DNA of 64,000 bases from Ptychodera flava (Eukaryota > Hemichordata > Enteropneusta > Ptychoderidae), in NCBI RefSeq assembly GCF_041260155.1, contig NC_091938.1, positions 14,995,719 to 15,059,718 on the forward strand. The letters are read 5' to 3'. Shown here piece by piece: positions 30,574-43,520 of this stretch. A program made the position numbers and the translations under genes. The notes beneath the pieces were generated by a model, which was not told the DNA's origin, did not search any database, and saw only the letters and a program-made list of their open reading frames with translations. Every line of letters starts with the position of its first letter. Within the stretch, counting starts at the first letter, position 1.

Positions 30574-32130
30574 TGTATGGAGGACCTGTGTATTTTCTAT
30601 TTTGCCTGGGAGTTCTTGTGTGTTATCACTGTATACCTAGGGAGTCCAAGACGGGAACTTTCCAGAGTGTTTTACGTTGCATGCTGCACTGGCACTGGAA
30701 GGTTTGAGTGTCAGCGTGTGCTTTTTAAGTCAGATATTTCTTTATTTTGAGTTTTACTCAAGTCAGCAGATATGTAAAGAAACCGGTGAGTGGCATTTAT
30801 CGAACTTTATGAAGATGGGACTGTTTATTTAAACCCTACGCCATCCTCTACTTTAGTCGATCGAACGAACATTGCTCACACAAGTGAAAGCCGTGCCGTA
30901 GATTTGCAATATACGCACTGCATGCTGAGATGATAGTATCACCACAAGTTGAAAGCTGATCTTTCTGCAGCAAATTGTGTGTTAACTGTGAACTTTGTTC
31001 CGTTTATGAGTTCAGTCAGATGTCTGAGATTGTCATGAGAACATTATTTATGATTGTTCCTCTGAACTTTTGTCGATGCACGGAGTTTGCAGAGGAAGAC
31101 TTCATTCAGATTAGTTCGGCATGTCCCGACCGGAAGTAAACAAAGATCTAAGATGGCTGCGCCCGTGGTAGCTGAACTGGACGCTGCTTAGCAGTGAATT
31201 GCGTGTGTTGTCGCCGACTTTCATGTGCAGACATTACACCGGACTTACAATTGTGCTCATCATCGAACATTAGTTAAAGTCGCGTGTGAACTATTTGTGT
31301 TTCCGAGCCGCGTGGTCAAGTCTGAGGTACCTCTGCGGTAACGTTAAGTTTTCCATAGAAATTGTTAAGCATTTAGAAAGGGTTTGAACAGAGTTTTTGT
31401 TCTGAAAGTGTGTTCGACTCCTACCGTCGGGAGGTCGATTAGTACGGTTATTGTTACCATGGAGTAATATTTATTGTTTTGAAGTACGGTTTTACTATTT
31501 TATATGTAGACTCCGATATTTGACACAATATAGTAATATACAGAAGTTGTTTGTTACATTATATGACTTTGTGTTAGTTCCTCATTTCATGCCCCATGCT
31601 CTGTAGCCCTGCGTACAGGTCTGTGCACGTGTGTTCCCAGCATTATATGGCCTCCACACAGCCCTGCAATGGTCTACGAAGAGAACTGAGGTCTCTGCGG
31701 CCTGGATCTGGACCACAATGAAGACTAATCGGTCTTTTTGGCCGAAATTCTGCTCTATTGGGGCAAAATCCTTACCCTGCCTACCTTTACCTCCTAACCA
31801 ATCCCAAAAAAGATGCGATTGACTTCTCCTAACGTCCAAAACCGCTCATTTTCTGAAACATAACATACTCGACAAGCTGTTTGCCCATCGGGATACCCAT
31901 TTTGAATCTCGCTGCAGAGACCCCAATTATCTCCAAAGACCGTTGCAGGGCTGTGGTGGAGGCCGTATAACGCCGGGAACACACAGACTTGTACTCAGGG
32001 CTACATGCTCTGTTGCTGCTCTAGAATGGTTAACGCCAGTCTCAGACTTGTTGACCCTGCTAAAGAAATAAATTTGGCAGAGCTTCGGTCGGTTATTATT
32101 CTGCCGTCTCGAAACATCGGTTACACAAGC
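30574..32130. mobile_element. Insertion inside C4, possibly a solo LTR
   Basis: Splits one 180 bp unit of C4. The left edge is TGTATGGAGGACC; the right edge is near GGTTACACAAGCAACA, though another TG...CA boundary at 31558 is possible. No reading frame, and an AATAAA word occurs near 32070. A solo LTR would explain this, but target copies are unclear. Confidence 0.35.
31599..32017. mobile_element. Foldback element, arms about 100 bp
   Basis: Left arm 31599-31696 and right arm about 31914-32017 share TGTAGCCCTG, TGTGTTCCC.GC and CCCTGCAA.GGTCT in opposite orientation, so both strands show MFPALYGLH. Innermost of four nested layers. Confidence 0.72.
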
Positions 32131-32937
32131 AACATTTCGGTGAAATTCCAAAGTCAATTTTGTTTTCCATAACTCAATACAAACCTTTGTAAAATTTGAC
32201 CCCCCCTTAAATCATTGATTGCAAAATTTGACCCCCCCCGTAAAAAGCGGTTTTGTAAAAGTCAACCCCCCCTGATTTCCACCGACCCCCCCCTCTGTAA
32301 AACACGAATGCTCCCTAATTAATAAACCTTCACTTTATGCGTCATTTTTGTATGTCATTTTCCACGCATCCTGGGCTTCCCTCAAAACTGCTGCCTTTGT
32401 TCTCCCTTGAATACCAGTATGGTACCGGTTGTATCAATATGCATCAACAAATCGTTCATAGTCACCTGGATGTTTCCAGTAGATCTGGCGACTTGTACTT
32501 TGAACTTGAGTTCCAAACAGGGTAGTTTGTCCCCGCAGTTGTAAATTATTTTTCTTTGAACTCATAGCTATGCTATGAAGTATGGTTTTGCTCTCTCACG
32601 TGTGTGACGCATGCTCAAAATGTTGGTTGACCGCAACGCTTACTGCACGTGTCACAGCACTGCGCAGCTCTATACAAAAAAGTGTATCAATTTCAATTCA
32701 AAAATAAAATTGTGAGTGTTTCTATTCTACTCTTTTTTAACTCCACAATAATGCAGTACATTCAGCTCCGCATTTTACCCACAAGCGCAAGTGGTCATGG
32801 TTTAGAAAACGATAAAGGAAAATCCTTTTGCGATTTTGACGCACACAAAACGAAATGAGCTTTTAACCCCCCCCCCCCTATAAGAAAGAAAGAATTACGT
32901 TTGTCATGCGTCAGCTTTTATCATCGATGGCCCCTTA

Positions 32938-34975
32938 CATCAGTTGTATGCGATGCATCAGTGACTGATAGTCACAGATTGCCGAGATCCGACGACTAGG
33001 GATGCTCGTACAGGTTTCTCAACGCCGATGCTTCTCGTATTGAAAGCTGTTGTAAGTACGATTCGATCGATGCAAGTCGCATGAAAATTGCTCTCGATTT
33101 GATAAAGTGACGGCCATTGGAAGTTCTCCGAATTGAGCGTGTGAGTACCGAGTATAGCATATTCTATTATATTCTATTCTGTGATATTCTTTCTCTTTCC
33201 TGAAACTCAACAAGTATCGTAGAGAAAATCTTCTGTATAAAATGTATGTCAAATTTTCCGTTAGTCGGGGTAACTTTTACACTCATTTCAGGCTTCCTAA
33301 TCTTGAAGTCTCGGGCATCAGTACCCTGAACTAAGTGAAGGGTCATGAACGGATAATTTACATGGAGACATTAATAATTCAACTGCACACGGTGATTAAA
33401 CCGTACCTTGTGACTTCCTTTGTGTAGTTTGAGTGAAATAGGAGACATGTTTACTTAGCATAGTTTTGATAGGTTGATTCTCGGTCAGGTGAGGTCTTTA
33501 CTCTCCAGTTACCTTGCTTGCTGTTGTAAAGTGCAGATCATGCGATCACGTTCTGTCTGACGTGTCTGAAACATCACGTGCATGACTCTCCGCTAATATT
33601 TACTTGTCGGACTAAGCGAAGCAAAATAACTTCTCATTGAAAGAAATGATGTTTCGTCAAAAGGCAGCTAGTGGCGAAAACATTTGATGCGGCTTGAGAG
33701 AAAACACATTTGTTTATATTTAATCATTTATCAATTTATTTATCATTGTTGTTTATTTATGTCCTTGCTAGTTTGTTTGTACGAAGAAAAGTTTGACCAT
33801 GACTGCTCTGTGATCGTTTCAGAAGTTCACACAATATCGGTAGTGTAGCTTGTCTATTTAAAAACATTTTTTGCCATGGAAAAATTTGCTGTACACAGAT
33901 TTTATGACGATAACTATTATATTGAATAGATGGAAGAGTCATATTTCTCAGAAAAAAAAACAGAGTAAGCGTGCGAAATCATCCTACCGCGTGTATATTG
34001 CGTGTCATTTAACAATGAATCCTGATCCACAAAAGAGGCGAGTGTAAGAAAGTGGGAAAATGCAATTGTCATAACAATCCATATCCTAATTGAATTGGGC
34101 TTTTTTTTCATGATTATTGTTTTACGTGATATAAAGGGAATGAGTACAAATAACGAAACAGATACGATTGAAGTGGCTTTGGTCATGTTACAGTCTTATC
34201 ACTCTGCTCTATAAATATCTTCTCATACAATTTGTTCAGAAATCACACGCCCAAAATTACCCGAGCTAGGGCTCCTTCTGGTTAATAAGTAATAACAATG
34301 TCTAGCTTTTGTTGTTTGCAACATAGATTCAAAAAAAGTTTTGCATATCTGTGGATGGCATCTTTCTTGCTGTTAACCTAAAAAGATAATGTTTTTGTCG
34401 AAATACTAATGTTACATCTTTAGAACTTTCGAAGAAAATATTTCTGAAAATGAAAACCATCAAAGAAATTTCAACGTTGAATGCACTTTTGAAAATAACA
34501 CACAAATGTACGATAATAAATTGATTGAAATTCTACATCGACTGAAACTTTGTACTAAAGGCCATCGTTTCAAGGGCGTAGGTCATCAGGTGAGCGTGGA
34601 CAAATTTTGCTAATCCTAACCTTACCTCAAAATCCGTACTCAACGTTAGCGTTTTACAAGTCATGGGCCGTCATGTGAGCATGTGCCAATGTTCCAGATC
34701 AGAAACACTGATTTTAACCACAGCAACCAGTGGTTTCCACTGGGACCACTACTTTAGGGCGCCAAATGTAAAATGATTATTTCACACATTTAAATAATTT
34801 GTAAAGATGTATTGTCAAATTACATCGGTTGGATATGTACATAATACGTTTAAAACAACAGTGTACATGTTTGCAAGTGTACACGTTCAACTGCAACATA
34901 CATATTATACATTCTTACGCATATGCATATGTACGTACATGTACTCGCACAATACTTTCGTACATGCATTCATAC
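32938..34975. other. No gene seen
   Basis: AT-rich sequence with short frames only; nothing recognisable on either strand. Confidence 0.5.
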
Positions 34976-35021
34976 ATATATCTATACATCCCTCCATCCA
35001 CATACATCTATACATACATCT

Positions 35022-35105
<84 letters not shown>
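34976..35105. repeat. (CATA)n-(TA)n compound microsatellite
   Basis: Degenerate CATA/CATC units followed by about 60 bp of pure TA. Open frames across it are artefacts. Confidence 0.96.
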
Positions 35106-35107
<2 letters not shown>

Positions 35108-35199
35108 GAGTGTACTAGTTGTGCAGGCATACAATTATGTATAGGCGTTTGTATGGTCATTCTACTGTTTTCAAATCTTCAATGATTACTAACTGACCA

Positions 35200-35300
35200 G
35201 CGGGAGATACAAACACTCGACAAAAGCAGAGGATTGAAACAAGGACGTTTCGGGTTAAACCATTCGTCAGTGCTAAACATGTTTGAGAAACGTGGAAATA
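35200..35300 (-). mobile_element. Penelope-type terminal sequence with hammerhead-like core
   Basis: On the minus strand CTGACGA, a 12 nt spacer and GAAACGTCC (35270-35241) resemble the CUGANGA...GAAA core of hammerhead ribozymes found in Penelope element ends. The spacer can pair only weakly, so the ribozyme reading is tentative. Confidence 0.35.
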
Positions 35301-35714
35301 CAAGAGGTAAAAAATCCAATCAAGTGAGTTACACATTAAGCGCATTGAATTGCACATTCATTCCAGCTGGTGCTATAGTGCTCAGTTTAATAATTATGGC
35401 CTGCTCGAGTTTGTAATGGGTACAGTCGTCAGTGGAAATGAGTGCAGCAACTACCATATCAGACCGACCGCGGTATGGTGTGTAGAGAAATGTTTTGCCA
35501 TCGGGTATGCAAGTTTTTTGTCCATCAGTGCGAGGAAGTTTTTCAACCATGTCGCCAAGACGATGTTTTGTTTCATAAATATACAGGCTAGCATGCTACA
35601 GCGTTTATATATTGGCCGACGTCCATGTTAACACGCCGGAAACATTCACTCTTCCACAAAGCCCAGAACAAAATTAGTTGTAAAAATATGAGGGCAGGTG
35701 CTACTCACCTGACG

Positions 35715-36431
35715 CAGGGCTCGAAATTAGCGGTAATACCTCGTCAACAGACTACCAACTTTTTCATGGGGCTACCAAAGTCCATGAAATGGTAGCCCAC
35801 ATGGACTACCAAACCATGGGACATGAAATTCAGTCAGTACTCGGCGTGCCAGTCTTTCAATTTTGGACGAGCTAAATGCAGTCAAACTCAGCTGGACACA
35901 GTAAGGCAAGACTATGACTTTGTTTTGCAATTTACAAAGACGACCTTGCGATGAAACTTTGCAAAAAAGTTTCAATATCTCAACTAATGTACTTGAATGA
36001 CAGGCACAGAAAAAAACTGGACGATGAAAACCTATTCTCATTGCATTTTGGTCAAAATGTATCAATCACAAACTCCTCCCTACAACAGAAAGTCCATGGT
36101 CTGTTTTTAACCCTGCTGAGGTGGTGAATATTGCCATTACGACTGTCAAAATTGGCATGCAACTCTGAGAATGAAACGGGTTGTCAATACAATGATAGGC
36201 CACCGAACTTTATAGTGTCACTGTCGTCAATTATATCAGTTTCCTTTGAGTAATAAAGGTGTGCAAACGACTGACAACTTAAAATTCACTTCATGGGCAG
36301 AATCTTGAAAAATAGCTTTTTCTTCTCTTATTAATGAAAAATATCACTAAACTAAAACATGCATGAGCTTCCAGCCATTGTCACTGGGCTACCAACTTCA
36401 ATTAATTTTTTGGGCTTAATTTTGACCCCTG
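35715..36431. mobile_element. hAT-like non-autonomous element
   Basis: 717 bp from CAGGGCTCGAAATTAG to ...TTTTGACCCCTG, an inverted pair typical of hAT transposons. GGTAGCCCA-type words near both ends extend the similarity. The flanking eight bases do not match cleanly. No transposase. Confidence 0.55.
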
Positions 36432-36539
36432 CTTAACGGCCACATGATACAATACAATTTTTACGATCGCGAGGATTTTGGTCAAGGACTTTTCATTCTC
36501 AGGTAAAGGTTGTCATGAATAAGGTCACTTATAGTACGT

Positions 36540-36900
36540 TTGACGAAATTGCTGTTTCTCAGCCAGCGTCGAGATGTTGATAAAGACAAATCTTTACGCC
36601 ATACTACCACAGCACCACACTTGTCCGCAGGTGTAATATCGAGATTATCGTTGAGAAATAAATCACGCAGAGCCTTGTATTCAGCATTAGAGATTTTGTG
36701 TGTTTTTGAATTGGTGGATTAGGCGATAAATTCTGTGTTGACAAATTCTGGAGTGTAGGGTTACGTCCGGAAGGAGTTCAGAAGGGCTCACATTTGATGC
36801 TTGTTGCGTATGCTGAGCGCAGTGACATCACATAGTGTCTGATTAGCGTCCATGAACGAATTCCTTCAAGCGTAGACGGCGAAAGAAATAATGCAAATGG
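36540..36900 (-). mobile_element. Penelope-like element fragment, reverse transcriptase start
   Basis: The minus strand has ISNAEYKALRDL, then TPADKCGAVVVW, the entry motif of Penelope reverse transcriptases (normally PADKGGAVVV). The fragment is broken. With the hAT element and the hammerhead-like end to its left, it may be one Penelope copy split by a hAT insertion. Confidence 0.55.
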
Positions 36901-37786
36901 TAACGACAGATGTGATTTGCCATAGATCTACCCATGGATGTAAAAATTGTTTTACATCCATGATCTACCGTAGTGTTTGTTGAACGGTAGTTGCGGGAAA
37001 TTGGTCAACTGAAAGTGTTGCATCTTTTTCAACTCCTGAGATGTTGAGAACTTATATAAAAGAGACTCATTTTCCTTACATTTGCACTGACTAATATTCT
37101 TGTATGTGGTAGTTGCTACGAGATTAAAAAAAGAATACGTTTTGTCTGACCAATTGAAGTTGTACAAAATGAAAAACGTTGTTGACGCGTGTGATTAAAG
37201 GGCGTGGTCGTCGCGCTGCGCATGCGCGACTTTTTGTTGATAGACATAATTTTTTGTAAACATAAGTCTTCTCAACTTCAATCGAAGTGAAATGGAAGCG
37301 GTCCCTCACTTTGTAGATGCCTTTGTAAGACTCTAGATCATGCAACAGTAAAATCGGAAACGAACTTAAGTGATGTATTTCATGTACTTGTGTAAGGCTA
37401 CTGAGGCTACGAACATTCAGACAATAACTCGGCACAACATTATGTCGCCGAGTTTACTGCACTCAGTCAAGGTGAACAAATTGGGTTTGATCGCACGCGA
37501 TCATGTTGGTTGTACACAATGCTATGTAGAGTACAGCAATAAAACATCACTAAAATAATCAACATTGTATATATATTTAGACCAGCAACAAGTAGAATGC
37601 CTCGCACAAACAGCACACCATGATCGGCAAGCAACAGCAGGATACGGGAGATGCTGTTGCATCGAAAAGGGAGAACGGTGACTGCGTTGACCAAGGACAG
37701 TTCTCTACTTCCTAGTACCGTTCCCCCGGACTGTACCGCCCCGCGACAGACTTGACCCACGACCCACTGTTGATCACTATTGCTAA

Positions 37787-39543
37787 GGGAGCGTTCAGTT
37801 ATTATGGCCGGGGTGGGCCGGCAAATTCTTCCTGTGCATCGGTCAAAATAAAGGAACCCCTACCCATTGAACCAAAAAATTGATGACCCCCTTTTGAAGA
37901 TGACAAAAATTTCATGACCCCCAATCGCTTGAGTAAAACTGCACACACAAACACCTCTTGGGGCATGATTAGAATAAAAAAAAAGATTCTCAGATTTTTT
38001 TCAAATGACCCTCCTTACAAGCTCACAAGTTGTTAATGTTCAAATTTCCCCTTCTGACTTGCTATAATTTTGAAATTACCTCTCAAAGGGATTGGACAGA
38101 AATTACAGGTGGATCGCATTATATTTTTGCTCAAGCATTTATGAACAAAATTTTGATATTTTCATTTAATTGATTATCAGCTGTTGACAATGTTGATTCA
38201 CTATACATGGTAGTCTATGAGAAAACTATGTATTTTTCAATACAAAACTATATCTATGCACCATTTATAGATATTTGATAATTGACCTAATTATACTTAT
38301 CGATAATTGGAATAGGGTTGTTACAACTGGTATGTTGACAAAAAAGTGCTGTTAACTTTAGAATTTCACAAACAATGTTCATCCACTATACATGGGAGTC
38401 TATGATAAAATTGTGAATAATTTTTTTTCCAATGAAAAACTTGCTATTCTTGTGCATTTACAGATGTTCTATGATTAACATAATTTTACTTGATTAGAAT
38501 ATGATGGTGCAAGTTATGTGTACAAGAAATCTGATTTTGGAATTTCACTGAAAATGTTCATCCACTATATAAAGGAGTCTATGAGGAAACTATGAACAAT
38601 TTTTTTCCAATACAAAAATAGGTAAACCTGTATATTTATGTACTCTCAATTATTAATATTTATGTACTTGATTAGACTAGGGTGGTAACTAATAGATTTG
38701 TTCGCCAGAAATTGGATTTTGGAATTTCAACGAAATGTAGATTCACTGTACATGGGAGTCTATGGGGAAACTATGAATATTTTTTCCGATACAAAACTAT
38801 CTAAATCTGTGTATTTATAGACGTTTGATAATTCATTTTAAAGTACTTAGTTAGACTAGGATGGTTAAAGGTTGATATGTGTGCAAGAAATTGGATTTTG
38901 GAATTTCACCGAAATGTTGAATCACTATACATTGGAGTCTATGGGAAAACTATGAATAATTTTTTACAGTGCTAAATTAAATTAATTTGTGGTTTTATAG
39001 GTGTTTGATAATTAATACAAATGTACTTGATTCAAATTGGGTATTAGAAAGTTAAGATGTTGACAACAAGTATGATATTGGAATTTCATCTATAAGTATA
39101 ATTTCACTTTTCATGGTACTATAAGTCTGCAGGTAACTGTTAAATAATTTCCCTGACAAAACTTGCTATACCTCTAATATGTTCAAAGTAAGAAAAAAAT
39201 TGTTCATCGCCCTCAGTGAGCTTGATTTACAATAAGACAAGCCTCGGAATTGCCAAGTCAAGATGTTCATGTGACAGATAATTATATTTGTGTTCAGATT
39301 TATAGTTAAATGACTTCAGAGAATGAAATCATGCAGCGAATCATTTTTATCTCCCAGAATATTTCTGAACAATGAAACTGCTTTTTGACGGGACGGGTAC
39401 TTATGAAAATTAAGTGACCCCTTTTGAGCTTTTTGAAAAATACATGACCCCTTTGCAGTTTTCAAATTTAAGGTGACACCCCCCCCCCCCCCAACCCCTG
39501 AATTTTGCCGGCCCATCTCCTGCCGTAATAACTTAATGCTCCC
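37787..39543. mobile_element. PIF/Harbinger-like MITE, copy C1
   Basis: 1757 bp. Ends GGGAGCGTTCAGTTATTATG and TAATAACTTAATGCTCCC, flanked by TAA (37784-37786, 39544-39546). The interior is about five units of a ~180 bp repeat; the word GAATTTCAC or a close variant recurs at 38361, 38540, 38722, 38901 and 39081. Both ends read GGCCGG next to the inverted repeat. No transposase. Confidence 0.82.
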
Positions 39544-39546
39544 TAA

Positions 39547-39936
39547 TGACACTCTGCCGAGTGAGGAGTATAGACACATTCATTGGAGTGGGGAATGTTC
39601 GCTCACCGATGTCCCGATGGGAGTCACTGATCATTTCTGATTCTCCGTACTTGAAACTTATTTAGGAACATTGTGTGTCGTCACCGGCTACGCAGCTGGT
39701 GGAGGCGTTGCCGGTTAATAACTCGTCCAATGTCCATGCACGTGATTCAGAGCTACGCCACCTTGAGCTAGCGTCCAGACTCGCTCACAGCCCCTCAATG
39801 GCTGCGCACTTTGGCCAGTATACCTTGGCTCAGTTAACTTGTCAAGCCAGCTTTGCTGGCTTCACTACTGCCGCCTGCCTATGCTGACCTAGGCCATACA
39901 ATTGCGTAGCCAGCGAGCAGCTGTGAGAGAGTCTGT
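39547..39936. other. Short GC-richer spacer between two MITEs
   Basis: A 70-codon + frame at 39675-39887 has balanced codon use but no recognisable domain. I do not call it a gene. Confidence 0.4.
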
Positions 39937-39939
39937 TAA

Positions 39940-41658
39940 GGGAGCCTTCAGTTTTTTTAGGAGGGGTGAGCCGGAGAAAATTGAGGGTGGTCCATCATGT
40001 AAAATGTGACCCTTCCCCTGATGCCCCTTTTATACAATGTGACCCTGCCTACCATTCTTCCCTCCAAACTCAAAAGTCTGAAATGTGAGTATAAGGGAGT
40101 GTTCAGAATTTACTTCAAGGGGGCGGCGGCGAAGGATTTTCAGGGAGCCACACATTTCCCATATGAGAAAATTTGGGGGCCCAAGACAGAAATATTACAA
40201 TCTTTTAAGAGGAACTAAAGAAGAAATCATATCGATTCAATGTTTGACAAGAGGTTCTGATCTATAAAAAAGAGAACATTAGAAGCTTCCTCGGTGACAG
40301 ATAAACTAAACAAGTGTATTTAAAATACTTTAGCTGCAAAATTTAGTAATATTCACAGTGGTTTGTTTTATGCATCTACTGCAATATCTTGTTCTCCTCC
40401 GCCAAGCGTCATAAAATGTCCATTATTTAGCATGTGAACACAGACCATACAGTGAACAGTTAGCGTTATTATTGTTGAAAAGATATCTCGAATCAAGTGC
40501 AGACTAGAAATAATTTGTCAACAAGAGTCATTGTCATTTATGTATGTGTGTACTGGAATGTTGCGAAATAAAACATTGGGTATTCTATGTAGGGATAGAA
40601 TAAGAAATAATTGTTGACGTAAAGAAAACAAAACATTGAACAAATGCGAAAAGTCTCGGTATATGTCCCTTTAAGGTTGGGGACTACCTAATACAAAAAA
40701 TATAGTCATTTCATAGCATGTCTTTGGGGCGGGTCACCATATTTAGGCAACTATTAGAAGCAAAGATATAGTGCTCGACCATAAATAATAAACCATAACA
40801 CATGGAAGTCTATTGGGTAAACTACTAACAATGTTCCCCTAAAATCAAAGCCATATCTGTACTTTTATACATGTTTGATAATTTATGTAAATGTATTTTG
40901 CTCAAAGTGGTAGAGGTAAAAAGTGCATGTAAGCACAAGAAATTTGATTGTGGAATTTCACCGAAAATGTGGATCCACTAAACACGGGAACTTATAAGAA
41001 AACTGTGAATATTTTCCCCAATATAAACAAGCAATACCTGCGTATTCATAGACATTGGATAATTGACATAAATGAAGTAGATTCGAATAGGGTGGTTACA
41101 AGTGTATATGTGTACAAGAAATTTGATTTTGGAATTTCACCGAAAATGTGGATCCACTATACACGGGAACTTATGAGAAAACTGTGAATATTTTCCCTAA
41201 TATAAACTAGCAATACCTGCGTATTCATAGACATTGGATAATTGACATAAATGAATTAGATCGGAATAGGGTGGTTACAAGTGTATATGTGTAAAAGAAA
41301 TTTGATTTTGGAATTTCACCGAAAATATAGATCCATTATAAATGGGATTTGTTTTCAAATATAAAACTAGCAATATCTGTGCATTCATAGACATTGGATA
41401 ACTGATATAAATGTACTTGTTCAAAATATTGTGGTTACAAGTGCATGTGTGTACAAGAAATTTGATTTTTGAGTTTCACCAAAAGTGTTGATTTACTATT
41501 CATTATTGCTATGAAGTTTCTTTACACAAATTACTCAAACTTTGTATTAATCATATACTTAGCAAGGTAAAATGTGACCCTCTCCCAGTGTAAGTTTGCA
41601 AAATGTGACACTCCCCTAATTCATCCGGCCCACCCCCTCATAATAACTGAAGGCTCCC
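39940..41658. mobile_element. PIF/Harbinger-like MITE, copy C2
   Basis: 1719 bp. Ends GGGAGCCTTCAGTTTTTTTA and AATAACTGAAGGCTCCC, flanked by TAA. Contains units of the ~180 bp repeat (GAATTTCAC at 40952, 41132, 41311). A second left-end-like word, TAAGGGAGTGTTCAGAATTT, lies inside near 40092 without a partner. Confidence 0.8.
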
Positions 41659-41661
41659 TAA

Positions 41662-43144
41662 AGCTACTGTCTTACCAATGCAAAAATGGATGCCACAAAA
41701 CATTGAGTCGTGCGACCTGCCAAGCATACTTGCGATCTACTTTGATGTGTATGGTCATGTTTTATTGGTCACAGAATTTGAATCTCTTGTCATCAGACCT
41801 GAAAAAAGTTTCATGGATATTTCAAACGGAGGGAATTTATCCAATAATGCCGACATAATGGTATCTCACCATGCTTTTATTTATTGAGTATCTTCGAGAC
41901 TTTTGTGTCTTTGGATACATTTGAAGGGTCGACTGTATCTTTTCTCTCATAAACTGTAAACTCGTATATTAATATCCAAAATGGAGTCAAAACATCCTCG
42001 ATACCATCAAAAGAGTTGTCAAAACATATATTTAGCCTTATCTCACACGATTGGGCATCTTTGAGATTTATTCTTAGCACTTGGGCCATGTTTGAGGTGT
42101 CAATAAACTCACTCTTCCTGTTACATGAACTGTGAACCATTCAAATTAAATCAAAATATGATCTCTAGAATATCCGTCATATCATATAATATGTAAAATT
42201 TCAGTTCACTGAGTATTTAATGAAATTGGTTTTGATGACATGAATATAGTTTGGTATTGTTTCTATGAACCCATTGCATATCTGATATCATAAATATTCT
42301 GTATTATTGTCGTCTGCATGATACAAATAACTTACGATTTGCACGTGCTCAACTAACGATCTTTGCCCTTTAGGGGTTTACTATCAGCTGCTTAAAAGCT
42401 TCTATGACCATTGACATACGGTGTGTAAATTTTCACAAATGTTTACTCTGTTGACAGGACACTGATGAAGACATGTTGCCATTTACACCTCTCTAATTGT
42501 TTACATGTTGTACTTCTGATGAACACAGGTAAAAAACAAGTAAAAAGAAAGATGCCACGTGAGAGGTTTTAAAACAGCATGTCATTTACAGTTTTCTTGG
42601 TCTTTGAAGATTGTTGGCAGTCATATCTATCCAAAGCATATGGCTGGCTGTACAAGTTATGGCAGTACATGTACCCTGAACTAAGTTCACTATTTATGGT
42701 ATCAGGCATGGCTAATGAACCTTGATCTTTCGCGTTATCTCAAAGATTTTTATGTCGAGTTTGATTTATGCAACTCTTCAAAAAGGTTAGGTAATGATGA
42801 TCATCCAAACATTGCGATAAATCGAACAATGTTTACCATGCAAGCTACGTCAATGATTGAACAGGTCACCTGCTGTATAAAAGCGCATACACCGAATCGT
42901 AAAGAGGCATTTTCTAAGGTTTCTTACATATAAGAGGTAAGTGGTTAAGAGGACTTGTTATAAATCACCCCTCCTCTTAATATTTCTGCATCTGAAAAAG
43001 AGTACTCTCAAGAATAACTGTGATAGGTGAGTGGTTTTTTTAATTCAACGCCTTCACACTTTTTTATTCACTTTTCATGCGCCCAGCAGACATTAGAGAA
43101 GACAGCAAAAATTGCACAAAAAATTGCATATATAATAACTTGAA
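41662..43144. other. No gene seen
   Basis: AT-rich, short frames on both strands, no recognisable domain. Confidence 0.5.
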
Positions 43145-43520
43145 AGGTAATATGCGCCTCGAAAGTGAAAGACATAAAGTTTTTCCCAAATCATCAGTAA
43201 AACTTTCAATCATTGTCATTCAAAATCAAGAATACATATCAGTGCTCACCGCGCAAAGTTTGGGATATAGAAAAAAATTATCTTACATTTACCGATATTT
43301 GACATTCAAAATGGCTGCCATCCCTGTGTTAATTCCACGTGAAAAAATAAAAATTTTCGACTTTAAAACATGAGACGGGAAACGTCCTCTTTTCTCATAA
43401 AATGAGCCCCCACAAGCGGTAGATCAGAAAAGAAGTGTAGAAATTTGAGAGTTCGAATATCTCTTCCCGAGACTAGAACAGGTTTTTAACACTCTGAGAG
43501 TCCGAATATCTGTTCCCTAG
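43145..43520 (-). mobile_element. MITE family A, copy 2
   Basis: Reverse-oriented copy with AAGGTAATATGCGCCTCG at one end, ATTCAAAATGGCTGCCATCC in the middle and two tandem partial copies of the GAGAGT.CGAATATCT end block. Confidence 0.7.

Larger units (their letters stand above)
30148..32315. mobile_element. PIF/Harbinger-like MITE, copy C4
   Basis: Ends GGGAGCATTCGTTTTTTACG and CGTGTTTTA...GAATGCTCCC in inverted arrangement, with TAA on both sides (30145-30147, 32316-32318). Inside are units of the ~180 bp repeat in reverse orientation (TTTGGTGAAATGCC at 30243, TTCGGTGAAATTCC near 30417 and 32138). The last two are pushed apart by an insertion. Confidence 0.78.
29971..32934. mobile_element. 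PIF/Harbinger-like element, outer host of a nest
   Basis: Inverted ends of about 48 bp beginning GGGGCCATCGATGATAAAAG, flanked by TTA on both sides. A three-base TWA target and GGG ends are the Harbinger pattern. No transposase frame. Its own sequence is 29971-30147 and 32316-32934; the rest is a later insertion. Confidence 0.75.

Noticed and set aside
34807-35185. 100-118 codon frames on the + strand
   Set aside because: They run through CATA and TA microsatellites; the rest has no domain match.
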